Shown: positions 1 to 5,792 of the stretch, in pieces
How the letters are laid out: each line of letters opens with the position of its first letter
Numbering within the stretch: position 1 is the first letter of the stretch
Source of the DNA: a virus
Virus record (IMG/VR): IMGVR_UViG_3300046698_000519
Span: 1 to 31,495 of that record
DNA: 31,495 bases
Strand: one strand, 5' to 3'
Translations under genes and position numbers: made by a program
The notes under the pieces: model-generated
Databases searched by the model: none
Told to the model about the DNA's origin: nothing
Seen by the model: only the letters and a program-made list of their open reading frames with translations

Positions 1-36
1 AGAATCGTTCGCCGATTCCTGAATCTGCGCGCGCGA

Positions 37-132
37 TTTCACAAGCCGGAATTATACGGAAAGAGCCGGAAAGAGCCGGAAAACAAAGGGTTTTGTTGAG
101 GTCGTAGCCGGAAGGGCTGGTTTCACAAGCCG
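37..132. repeat. 12-bp direct repeats near window start
   Basis: TTTCACAAGCCG occurs at 37-48 and again at 121-132. Between them AAAGAGCCGG is repeated in tandem (about 60-80). The repeats lie beyond the distal end of the transposase operon. In Mu-type phages the genome ends carry repeated transposase-binding sites, so these are candidates for such sites, but no end boundary or host junction is visible. A GAATCG/CGATTC inverted repeat lies at 2-18. Confidence 0.4.
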
Positions 133-177
133 AGCCGCCAAAAAGGCCGGTATTGAAATGGTTTGTACCGTGTTCAT
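52..177 (-). CDS. Possible small hypothetical protein (41 aa)
   Basis: This small open frame was found by reading the minus strand. Its ATG (175-177) overlaps the TGA of the upstream gene at 174-176 in the ATGA arrangement used throughout this operon, and it ends in TAA at 52-54. The product (begins MNTVQTISIPAF) is hydrophobic and Ala/Pro-rich, with no recognisable domain. It runs across the short direct repeats of this end, so it may be chance. The ATGA junction is the only real support. Confidence 0.25.
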   Translation of the reverse strand: MNTVQTISIPAFLAARLVKPALPATTSTKPFVFRLFPALSV

Positions 178-692
178 GACAGTTTTAGCTCCAAGTTGAC
201 AGCGGCTTTAACGTCGCTTTTAACCTTCCGTTTAGAGCCTACCATCAGACGGGCGGCCAGTGCAAGCTCACGGACCGGATCAGGCCGCGCCTGGGAGCTT
301 TTACCGGCCATCAGGAGGGCATGGTCGGCAAGGTTACGAACTGACTTTGCCTGTTCGTAATACTCCTCGCCATGTATCTTCCAATGGCTCTGAATGACCA
401 TCCGCAGCCAAGCCGGGCGATAGGTAATGCGGTCGCTGGAACGGTGGGCATCAGCCTGGAGGAACGTCTTAAAAAATATCTCCCGGTAGGCATCGCCGTG
501 AATCGTGACGCCCCGGTTATTCAGCCAGGAAGCCGGCCACAAAACCACCCAAGTCAGCAACCGGCTTTTGTCCTGGCAAAAGCACTTCTCGTCGCCGGGC
601 TGATTGTAGAATTTCCGGCGCAGAAAATCGAGCAACGCATCGGTGAGTTCACTCGGCGTCGGCTGTTTCAGGCGTTGAAATTTAGGCTTCAA
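174..692 (-). CDS. Conserved-looking phage hypothetical protein, end of early operon
   Basis: I do not recognise a named family. The product is soluble, Trp/Tyr-rich and mostly helical, with a central block around LLTWVVLWPASWL and a HGEEYYEQAK segment that look constrained. The start is uncertain. A GTG at 747-749 would overlap the upstream gene by about 60 bases, whereas a TTG at 690-692 overlaps its TGA by two bases (TTGA), so I prefer the TTG. Neither has a clear ribosome-binding site. It sits last or second-last in the leftward early operon, where Mu-like phages keep accessory genes not needed for transposition. Function unknown. Confidence 0.65.
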   Translation of the reverse strand: MKPKFQRLKQPTPSELTDALLDFLRRKFYNQPGDEKCFCQDKSRLLTWVVLWPASWLNNRGVTIHGDAYREIFFKTFLQADAHRSSDRITYRPAWLRMVIQSHWKIHGEEYYEQAKSVRNLADHALLMAGKSSQARPDPVRELALAARLMVGSKRKVKSDVKAAVNLELKLS

Positions 693-907
693 TTGGAGAG
701 TAAATTCACGGGGGTATAAACGAGCGTGCAGGCGTGTTGCCGGCACCACTCCAGGGCGGCCTCAGCCTTGGGAAAATCCATGACACTTTCCTGTCGCAGG
801 CCACCATTATTTGTGACTAGCGAGGCGGCGGGATTTCCTTCCATGTAGAACATCGTTTTGAGGATCGTTGTTGGTTTGAAAATTCGCGGTTTTCGGTTCG
901 TTGCCAT
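689..907 (-). CDS. Small hypothetical protein (72 aa)
   Basis: An ATG at 905-907 opens a 72-residue frame ending in TGA at 689-691. The N-terminus is basic (MATNRKPRIFKP) and is followed by a segment beginning MEGNPAASLVTNNGG and a short Cys-containing tail (EWCRQHACTLVY). No domain is recognised. It lies about 20 bases downstream of the small basic protein gene and overlaps the next gene, so it belongs to the same leftward operon. The leader has no Shine-Dalgarno, as with many genes here. Confidence 0.55.
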   Translation of the reverse strand: MATNRKPRIFKPTTILKTMFYMEGNPAASLVTNNGGLRQESVMDFPKAEAALEWCRQHACTLVYTPVNLLSN

Positions 908-930
908 AGGGAGAATTGACGGGTTTCAGG

Positions 931-1110
931 TCATAACAAATTCATACGGATTTGACCTTCGGCCAGGTCGAGAAGGTTCTGAAAACTGACAATGCGTTCC
1001 TTGCGGCGCCGGCCACGGCGGAAATGCAATCCATCCTTGCGATTGAGCGCGAATCGGACGTTGGAACCGTCAATGCGCCGGATGATTCCGCGATATTTTT
1101 TCTTAGCCAT
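931..1110 (-). CDS. Small basic protein (59 aa) behind a poly-C tract
   Basis: The product begins MAKKKYRGIIRR and continues with dense Arg/Lys clusters (LHFRRGRRRKERI), suggesting nucleic-acid binding; no family is recognised. The ATG is at 1108-1110 and the stop at 931-933. There is no Shine-Dalgarno. Instead a run of 11 C (minus strand) lies just upstream. Another ATG at 1143-1145, only 4 bases after the preceding stop, is in a different frame from this gene. A change of the run to 12 or 9 C would put it in frame, giving a protein of about 70 residues starting MKAEIL followed by prolines. The true start is therefore open, and length variation at the run could alter expression. Confidence 0.6.
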   Translation of the reverse strand: MAKKKYRGIIRRIDGSNVRFALNRKDGLHFRRGRRRKERIVSFQNLLDLAEGQIRMNLL

Positions 1111-1116
1111 TTTCGC

Positions 1117-1127
1117 GGGGGGGGGGG
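1117..1127. repeat. G11/C11 homopolymer tract
   Basis: Eleven consecutive G on the plus strand (C on the coding strand) lie between two possible start codons of the small basic protein gene. Such tracts are prone to slipped-strand change and to sequencing error. Length 12 or 9 would join the upstream ATG to the gene's frame. Confidence 0.9.
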
Positions 1128-1149
1128 TAAAATTTCAGCCTTCATAATT

Positions 1150-1821
1150 TCAGAATGGCACTTCGATATTCGCGTCCGCCGGCACTCCAGGCAGCACGAC
1201 CATGACCGGACGCCGAGGCCCGCACTGAGAGCAGTGGCAGGGAACGTGCGCCTTGGTTTTCATCTGGTGGATCGTGTCGCCGGCCTCGTTGCGTTTGACG
1301 TTGAGGCGCGCCGACAGTGTGTATTGGAACTGCTCAAGCTGACTGGGCCACTGCTTCAACTCGCCGGTTTTTTTGTCGCGCCGAAAGATCGGTTTTGCGT
1401 CGAGGTCCATGATGCTGATGTCGCGCGCAGGCCGGTCAATTTTCCACCAACGATTCTTGTCCTCCATGATGGCAGTCAGATAGCCGCGCAGGTCCTCGAC
1501 GTAGAGTTCCAGACAGGGGATGATCTCCGTCAAAATCTGGTTTCTTAAAACGCGGGCGCGATTGATTGTTAGGTCCTCGGATTCAATGCCGGCGGCAACG
1601 CTCTCGCCGACCAAGATGAGCAGCTCGTTGAGAACCTTGGTGAAGCCGTCCACGCGGTCAACTTTGGTGAGCGAATCGAAACCGCACCGCGCCAGGAACT
1701 CCTTGCGCTTGACATCAATCTCAGCGGCGCTCATACCGGCAGCGCGCGTCCAACCCTGGGCTTTGCACGCCCGCGCCCATTCACGCCAGAACCGTTGAAC
1801 TTGTGGAGCAGTCAGATTCAT
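1150..1821 (-). CDS. Hypothetical early protein, possibly GemA-like, with C-terminal Cys cluster
   Basis: A 223-residue protein. The N-terminal half is helical (QVQRFWREWARACKAQGW, then a CGFDSLTKVDRVDGF stretch) and loosely recalls DUF1018/GemA proteins, which sit near the end of the Mu early/middle region; this is a weak resemblance. Near the C-terminus is CHCSQCG, a compact Cys/His cluster that could bind zinc. The start ATG at 1819-1821 overlaps the stop of the upstream HTH gene as ATGA, fixing the start. It may modulate host transcription or DNA topology if the GemA likeness is real; otherwise function is unknown. Confidence 0.6.
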   Translation of the reverse strand: MNLTAPQVQRFWREWARACKAQGWTRAAGMSAAEIDVKRKEFLARCGFDSLTKVDRVDGFTKVLNELLILVGESVAAGIESEDLTINRARVLRNQILTEIIPCLELYVEDLRGYLTAIMEDKNRWWKIDRPARDISIMDLDAKPIFRRDKKTGELKQWPSQLEQFQYTLSARLNVKRNEAGDTIHQMKTKAHVPCHCSQCGPRRPVMVVLPGVPADANIEVPF

Positions 1822-2039
1822 AGGACAGGCAGTGCGGGCACTTTGCCGACGAATGAGTTCTTGGAACCGTCAAACTCGATTTCGTAGCCGAGACGATCCC
1901 GCATGAACTCAATATCCCTCCCGACGGTTTTGCGGTTGACCTCCAACTCCTGGGCGAGGGATAGAGCGTTGAACGATTCTCTGCGCAGGATTTTGCGCCG
2001 GATAAAAGCCATGCGAGCGATGGGAGCTCGTGTCAACAT
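1818..2039 (-). CDS. DeoR/WYL-type helix-turn-helix protein (73 aa)
   Basis: The product is essentially one winged helix-turn-helix. The stretch NALSLAQELEVNRKTVGRDI is the classic HTH of DeoR/HTH_11 proteins (recognition helix around VNRKTVGRDI), followed by FMRDRLGYEIEFD and the wing. This is the N-terminal domain of WYL-type regulators without the WYL ligand domain. It is probably DNA-binding. From its place near the end of the early operon, where Mu encodes Mor, it could activate the late operon; that role is inferred. The start ATG at 2037-2039 overlaps the upstream stop (ATGTTGA). A second Met, ten residues in, is an alternative start. Confidence 0.7.
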   Translation of the reverse strand: MLTRAPIARMAFIRRKILRRESFNALSLAQELEVNRKTVGRDIEFMRDRLGYEIEFDGSKNSFVGKVPALPVL

Positions 2040-2188
2040 GGCCGGGTGATGTTGATCTGGTCAATCCAAAGCGCGCAGCGGTCCTCCAGCCATTCCCAGG
2101 CGAGCAGTGATGCCACCGCACCGAGCAGACAAATGGCCAGCATGGGCGGGACATTCAGAACAGACCACAATGCGCGGGTGAGATTCAT
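2033..2188 (-). CDS. Small membrane protein (51 aa)
   Basis: This frame runs from ATG at 2186-2188 to TGA at 2033-2035. It has one clear transmembrane helix (around PPMLAICLLGAVASLLAW), followed by a charged tail ending in Cys. The start lies one base after the stop of the upstream gene, and its own stop overlaps the start of the HTH gene, so the three are translationally linked. Function is unknown. Small one-helix proteins in early phage operons often act on the host membrane, but nothing here proves it. Confidence 0.6.
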   Translation of the reverse strand: MNLTRALWSVLNVPPMLAICLLGAVASLLAWEWLEDRCALWIDQINITRPC

Positions 2189-2189
2189 A

Positions 2190-2534
2190 TCAGCGCCAGC
2201 TCACCCAGTGGGGCTTGCCGGGCAGCGGGAAGCCGTAGGTTGAACGGAAGAAGGTCCGCAGTTCTGCCGCGTTGGAGAAGCCGTCGTTTACTGCCAGTTG
2301 GTTTTCCTCGGCCACGGTCAACCGCTGTTTGCCCAGGACGATTTGTTTTGCCGTGACCTGGTAGGTGTTGGGAATGAGCAGCGGGTACTGCCGGACCAGC
2401 GCGATGCCGATCTGGACGGCTGAGAACCGGCCGTTCCAGGCAAAGACAACGCGGCGGATGCCACCCGCGACACCGCCGCGTTTGAATATGAGTTCCCTGA
2501 TGGCCGCAATGCGGCTGTCCTCCATTTGAGACAT
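2190..2534 (-). CDS. Phage hypothetical protein with ASCH-like C-terminus
   Basis: A 114-residue soluble protein. Its C-terminal part (NDGFSNAAELRTFFRSTYG, then PLPGKPHWVSW) resembles the end of ASCH-domain phage proteins, where a DGF...F...YG..F.G...W pattern recurs. The N-terminal β-part is less clear. ASCH domains bind RNA or nucleotides, so a nucleic-acid role is possible. The ATG at 2532-2534 follows the pentapeptide gene by 12 bases; an internal Met (MEDS) is an alternative start. The stop abuts the next small membrane gene. Confidence 0.5.
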   Translation of the reverse strand: MSQMEDSRIAAIRELIFKRGGVAGGIRRVVFAWNGRFSAVQIGIALVRQYPLLIPNTYQVTAKQIVLGKQRLTVAEENQLAVNDGFSNAAELRTFFRSTYGFPLPGKPHWVSWR

Positions 2535-2546
2535 GATGCGATAAAC

Positions 2547-3245
2547 TCATTTCACTTTGGGCCACAGCTTGAAGTGCGCTTCGATCAATGTGATCGCCGC
2601 CTCATATTCAATAGCGTGCGTATTGTCTTTATGTCTAATTTTCAGTTTTGCTCTGAAGTCGGCAACTGATCCAAAGAAACAACCCGTGCGCAGCCGAATG
2701 CCTTTGTCAGTGAGATGGGCAACGAAATATCGTGCCGCCGAACCGAGTCCGCCAAGCTGAAAGATGGGGCGCTCGCACTTTGAAATTTTCGATCCGTCGT
2801 CGAGGCTTGCTCCGTCGAGGCGTGCTCCGACGAGGCTTGCTCCGTCGAGGCGTGCTCCGTCGAGGCGTGCTCCGTCGAGGCGTGCTCCGACGAGGCTTGC
2901 TCCGTCGAGGCGTGCTCCGACGAGGCTTGCTCCGACGAGGCTTGCTCCGACGAGGCTTGCTCCGACGAGGCTTGCTCCGTCGAGGCTTGCTCCGTCGAGG
3001 CGTGCTCCGACGAGGCTTGCTCCGTCGAGGCGTGCTCCGACGAGGCTTGCTCCGTCGAGGCGTGCTCCGTCGAGGCTTGCTCCGTCGAGGCTTGCTCCGT
3101 CGAGGCTTGCTCCGACGAGGCGTGCTCCGTCGAGGCGTGCTCGCGCTTTGACAGCCGCTTCGACTGTCAGCTTGATAGTATTTTTTTCGGCGTCGTGCTC
3201 AAAGAGCACGCCGCCGGTGCACCAGTGTTTGATTTCGATTTTCAT
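2547..3245 (-). CDS. Pentapeptide-repeat protein
   Basis: A 232-residue protein in three parts: an N-terminal β-region (residues 1-35, MKIEIKHWCTGGVLFEHDAE), 23 uninterrupted A(S/R)L(D/V)G pentapeptides (about 36-150), and a C-terminal region (151-232) with LGGLGSAARYF and RTGCFFGSVADF. The flanks match a recurrent phage family in which a right-handed β-helix sits between short domains. Pentapeptide proteins can mimic DNA (e.g. MfpA/Qnr on gyrase), but these repeats lack the usual aromatic ladder, so the partner is unknown. The start ATG is at 3243-3245, downstream of an A-rich leader with no Shine-Dalgarno. The DNA repeats are nearly identical, unlike most such genes, which points to recent expansion. 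Confidence 0.85.
   Translation of the reverse strand: MKIEIKHWCTGGVLFEHDAEKNTIKLTVEAAVKARARLDGARLVGASLDGASLDGASLDGARLDGASLVGARLDGASLVGARLDGASLDGASLVGASLVGASLVGASLVGARLDGASLVGARLDGARLDGARLDGASLVGARLDGASLDDGSKISKCERPIFQLGGLGSAARYFVAHLTDKGIRLRTGCFFGSVADFRAKLKIRHKDNTHAIEYEAAITLIEAHFKLWPKVK
2796..3140. repeat. 23 tandem 15-bp units (minisatellite in pentapeptide gene)
   Basis: Plus-strand units read CGAGGC(T/G)TGCTCCG(T/A). Only two positions vary, each with two states: one selects Ser or Arg, the other Asp or Val. By protein order I count nine Arg-Asp, eight Ser-Val, five Ser-Asp and one Arg-Val units. The unit length equals five codons, so gain or loss of units keeps the frame. The opposite strand is also open in two frames across the array. 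Confidence 0.95.
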
Positions 3246-3283
3246 GATTATGTTGATAGTTTTTGGACTTTGAATCTCGTTGG

Positions 3284-3796
3284 TTACTCCTTTTCCGTCG
3301 CGTCCTGGAGCAGGGCGGTGACGATCTTGTCCACGTTGGTGTCGGTGGGGCGGATGACGACTTCGTCGGCAGTGTTGACTACAGTGCAGCCGAGTTTTTT
3401 CAGGTCTTCGACCGGCAGATCGGCCAGCATCCTTTTGTCGGGCTTCTCCGTCACATGGATGAGGCCGAGAGCGTCGGCGCCGTAATGGTCTCGAATGCGC
3501 TTCAATACCTTGTCGGCGTCGTCGAACTCGATGCCGCCTTTGCCTTTTTGCAGGCCGATTCTAATGCCATAGAAAACGACGGTGCGCGGTTGAATGAATA
3601 GGTCGGGATTACCTTCGATGGCGGCGCGCAGGTTGGATTCGCGTTCGTTGGCGCGGGCCACCAGCTCGCGTATGACGGGCAACTTTTTGCGCAGGATGGA
3701 ATCTTGTTCGCGTTTAACTTCGGTGACGACTTCGGCCAGTTGGCCGCGCACGTCGGCATAGGGTTTGGTGAGGCGTTGGAGTTCGGTTAATTGCAT
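3284..3796 (-). CDS. gam: Mu Gam-like host-nuclease inhibitor
   Basis: A 170-residue protein with the Gam layout: a long N-terminal helix (about 1-60, with VVTEVKREQDSILRK), then a β-region (RTVVFYGIRIGLQKGKGGIE) and a C-terminal part in which LPVEDLKKLGCTVV precedes DEVVIRP. Gam binds free double-stranded DNA ends as a Ku-like dimer and shields transposition intermediates from exonucleases. The assignment is by pattern, and the location downstream of MuA and MuB supports it. ATG at 3794-3796 follows a leader with two AACCATCAAC-like words and no Shine-Dalgarno. Stop TAA is at 3284-3286. Confidence 0.75.
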   Translation of the reverse strand: MQLTELQRLTKPYADVRGQLAEVVTEVKREQDSILRKKLPVIRELVARANERESNLRAAIEGNPDLFIQPRTVVFYGIRIGLQKGKGGIEFDDADKVLKRIRDHYGADALGLIHVTEKPDKRMLADLPVEDLKKLGCTVVNTADEVVIRPTDTNVDKIVTALLQDATEKE

Positions 3797-3823
3797 GATG
3801 ACTATTGGTTGATGGTTGATGGT

Positions 3824-4126
3824 TTACTCAATGTGATGGTGAACGCCGTGCTCGTCGGCTGGCACCCATTTGCGGGCTTCGCAAATTTTCAGTTTGGCTT
3901 CGGCGTTTTGCAGTAACGCGGCGGCGGAAATTTCATGCATAGCAGCAGCACCGAACAACAGGATGGTCACATCAGCCCATTCCATCGGGTCGTCGGGGTT
4001 GGCGCGCAGCTCGGCAACCTCGCGGGCCAGATGCGCGAACTTGCCGGCCAGCTTCTGTTCCGGGAACCGGCTGCGCTGGAAAGCTTCAATGCGGTCCTGG
4101 AGGGCTTGGAAGTCGGTGATGCTCAT
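3824..4126 (-). CDS. DUF550/MazG-like nucleotide pyrophosphohydrolase
   Basis: A 100-residue protein fitting the DUF550 group of all-α NTP pyrophosphohydrolases. Metal-binding residues appear in order: E36 and E39 (HLAREVAEL), then E49 and D52 (EWADVTILLFG). After them come a KLKICEARKW helix end and a His-rich C-terminus. The family hydrolyses dNTPs to dNMP plus pyrophosphate, so the enzyme probably adjusts or sanitises nucleotide pools during replicative transposition. A TTG twelve bases further upstream is possible, but ATG at 4124-4126 overlaps the previous stop as ATGA and is preferred. Specificity for dATP, dGTP or another nucleotide cannot be told from sequence alone. Confidence 0.7.
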   Translation of the reverse strand: MSITDFQALQDRIEAFQRSRFPEQKLAGKFAHLAREVAELRANPDDPMEWADVTILLFGAAAMHEISAAALLQNAEAKLKICEARKWVPADEHGVHHHIE

Positions 4127-4338
4127 TGTTTGACCCAAGGGAAAACGTTTGAATCTGGTGCTCTGGACTCGACAAGAGCCAAGTGACTAACCGGCCTAGC
4201 GACAACAATGGCCGCGTTGTAAATCAGCGCGATGCCGGCGGAATTGATGCTGTGGATAAAGTATTCAGAGCCGAAATGGTCACGAACGCGATCTCCCTCA
4301 CCAATTGCCAGTCCGCTTCTATTTGTGAAAAGTTTCAT
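4123..4338 (-). CDS. Small hypothetical protein (71 aa)
   Basis: The product begins MKLFTNRSGLAIGEGDRVRDHFG and looks like a small β-barrel-like protein, but no family is recognised. It has one of the clearest ribosome-binding sites of the operon: GGAGG five bases before the ATG at 4336-4338. The stop overlaps the DUF550 gene start (ATGA), so the two are likely co-translated. Confidence 0.65.
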   Translation of the reverse strand: MKLFTNRSGLAIGEGDRVRDHFGSEYFIHSINSAGIALIYNAAIVVARPVSHLALVESRAPDSNVFPWVKQ

Positions 4339-4352
4339 TTTTCCTCCGATGG

Positions 4353-4748
4353 TTAACTGATGGCCAGGTCGGCCTGCTGAGGCGCGACTGGCCGGTTATT
4401 GCGGCGAAGAAATTCCTCCGCCACCGAACGGGAGCAAAGGCGGTGAACATCCACCCAACGACCTTTGCTCTTCTCGCGTTCGGATTTGACCCGTTCCTGG
4501 TAAAAGACCTGGCCAACGAATACGCCGACGGGTTCAATGACGTTGGCGTTGGTGAGTTGCGTGATGACCGATCCTGCCGTTCCGCTGCCGGTGCCGCGAT
4601 CCGAGTCGGGCACGATGTCGGTGGTGAACTTGTTGACCCCGGCCCCGAGCAGCGCGAGCGCGTTCTCAATCAGCGATATGGAGAAAGCGAGCATCTCATC
4701 GTTCTTCCAAACGACTTGCTGATCTACTGCTGGGGCCGGGGCAGGCAT
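4353..4748 (-). CDS. Hypothetical protein downstream of MuB (131 aa)
   Basis: ATG at 4746-4748 comes three bases after the MuB stop, so it is translated directly after MuB. The product starts with an Ala/Pro-rich segment (MPAPAPAVDQQVVW), has a central GTGSGTAGSV linker and ends with a basic helical region (KSEREKSKGRWVDVHRLC, then EEFLRRNN). No domain is recognised. Its position next to the transposition genes hints at a replication or transposition accessory role, which is only inference. Confidence 0.6.
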   Translation of the reverse strand: MPAPAPAVDQQVVWKNDEMLAFSISLIENALALLGAGVNKFTTDIVPDSDRGTGSGTAGSVITQLTNANVIEPVGVFVGQVFYQERVKSEREKSKGRWVDVHRLCSRSVAEEFLRRNNRPVAPQQADLAIS

Positions 4749-4751
4749 AAT

Positions 4752-5762
4752 CTACTTTCGCGTTTCGCGGGTCATCTGGCGCTTGGCGGTGGCGAGAGCC
4801 TTGCTCACGTCGCCGGCCTGCGCGCGCGTGACGCCGTCCAGTTCCTTTGCGGCGCGGCGGATCAGGGAGTAGTGGCCAAACAGGTTCGCGTCGCGCGTGA
4901 TGGTCTGGAGCGCCTCGTCCTCCTTGGCGAACTGATCCTTCGGGAAGAACAGGCCGGCATCCTTGGCTTCGATGATGCTGGAATCCACAATCGCGTGCGT
5001 GCGGCGCGCGATCTGGTTGGCCTCGTTCTCGAACCAGGTGAACCATTTATCGTACTCGCCCGGCACGACGAAGATCACCGGCACGATGCGCGTCTTGTTC
5101 AGCAGCAATTTAAGCAGGTTGAGCGCGGCCCGGCCAAAGTGCTCGCCCTCGTCAAAACAGATGACGATCTTGCGCTCGTCGCAAAACTTGATGAGCTTGT
5201 CCTGGGTGCCCGCAATGTTGTTGCCCTTGCCCACCCGCACGCCCAAGCCCTTGCAAATGTCCATAAGCGGCACGAAGCCGGATTTGCTGTCGCGCCAGAT
5301 ATCGCGGACCTCGACGAACCGGGCGCTGACCTTTTCCGCCAGATAATTGCAGGCAAAAGTTTTGCCGCCGCCTGTGGGGCCGAGGTTGACCACGAGCCGT
5401 TCCGGGCCGGGTTTGGCGCTGGCCTCGCGCACGGCAGCCTCCAGGGCGCGTAGCCGTGACGTGACGATGATGTCGCATTCCGTGACGCGCGAGAGTTGCA
5501 GGCGCTTGAGGGGGATGTCTTCCAGGATGTTTTGCAACTCGTCAATCAACTCGGCGCGGACGGTCTCGGACACCTTGTCGAAGTAGCTCTGTTTGAGATT
5601 GTCGTCGAACACGTCCATGATCTGGTCGAATTTGCTCCGACCGAAGGGCAGGAACTTGCGGGCAAAGTCCACGACGGTTTTTTCCCGCTTCGATTCCTCC
5701 AGGAGCGCGAGCAATATTTCGCGCTGCTCTGCATCCGGCTGCCATTTGATTTTTTCGCTCAT
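4752..5762 (-). CDS. MuB-like AAA+ ATPase, transposition target selector
   Basis: A 336-residue ATPase. Walker A is GPTGGGKT at residues 128-135; Walker B is KIVICFDEGEH at about 198-207, with D204-E205. The N-terminal 120 residues include a helical, HTH-like part (REKTVVDFARKFLPFGRSKF), comparable to the MuB N-domain. MuB forms ATP-dependent filaments on DNA, delivers targets to the transposase, stimulates it and gives target immunity. Length is close to Mu MuB (312). The ATG at 5760-5762 has GGAGA upstream. It follows the transposase by a 30-base leader rich in CAAC words, the same gene order as Mu A-B. Confidence 0.85.
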   Translation of the reverse strand: MSEKIKWQPDAEQREILLALLEESKREKTVVDFARKFLPFGRSKFDQIMDVFDDNLKQSYFDKVSETVRAELIDELQNILEDIPLKRLQLSRVTECDIIVTSRLRALEAAVREASAKPGPERLVVNLGPTGGGKTFACNYLAEKVSARFVEVRDIWRDSKSGFVPLMDICKGLGVRVGKGNNIAGTQDKLIKFCDERKIVICFDEGEHFGRAALNLLKLLLNKTRIVPVIFVVPGEYDKWFTWFENEANQIARRTHAIVDSSIIEAKDAGLFFPKDQFAKEDEALQTITRDANLFGHYSLIRRAAKELDGVTRAQAGDVSKALATAKRQMTRETRK

Positions 5763-5792
5763 AGGTCTCCGTTTGATGTTGTTGTGGTTGAC

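Noticed and set aside
2796-3140. CRISPR-like array
   Set aside because: Units are directly adjacent with no spacers and encode pentapeptides.
2732-3273. Plus-strand frames across the 15-bp repeats
   Set aside because: They are open only because the repeat unit has no stop in those frames; the pentapeptide frame has real flanking domains.
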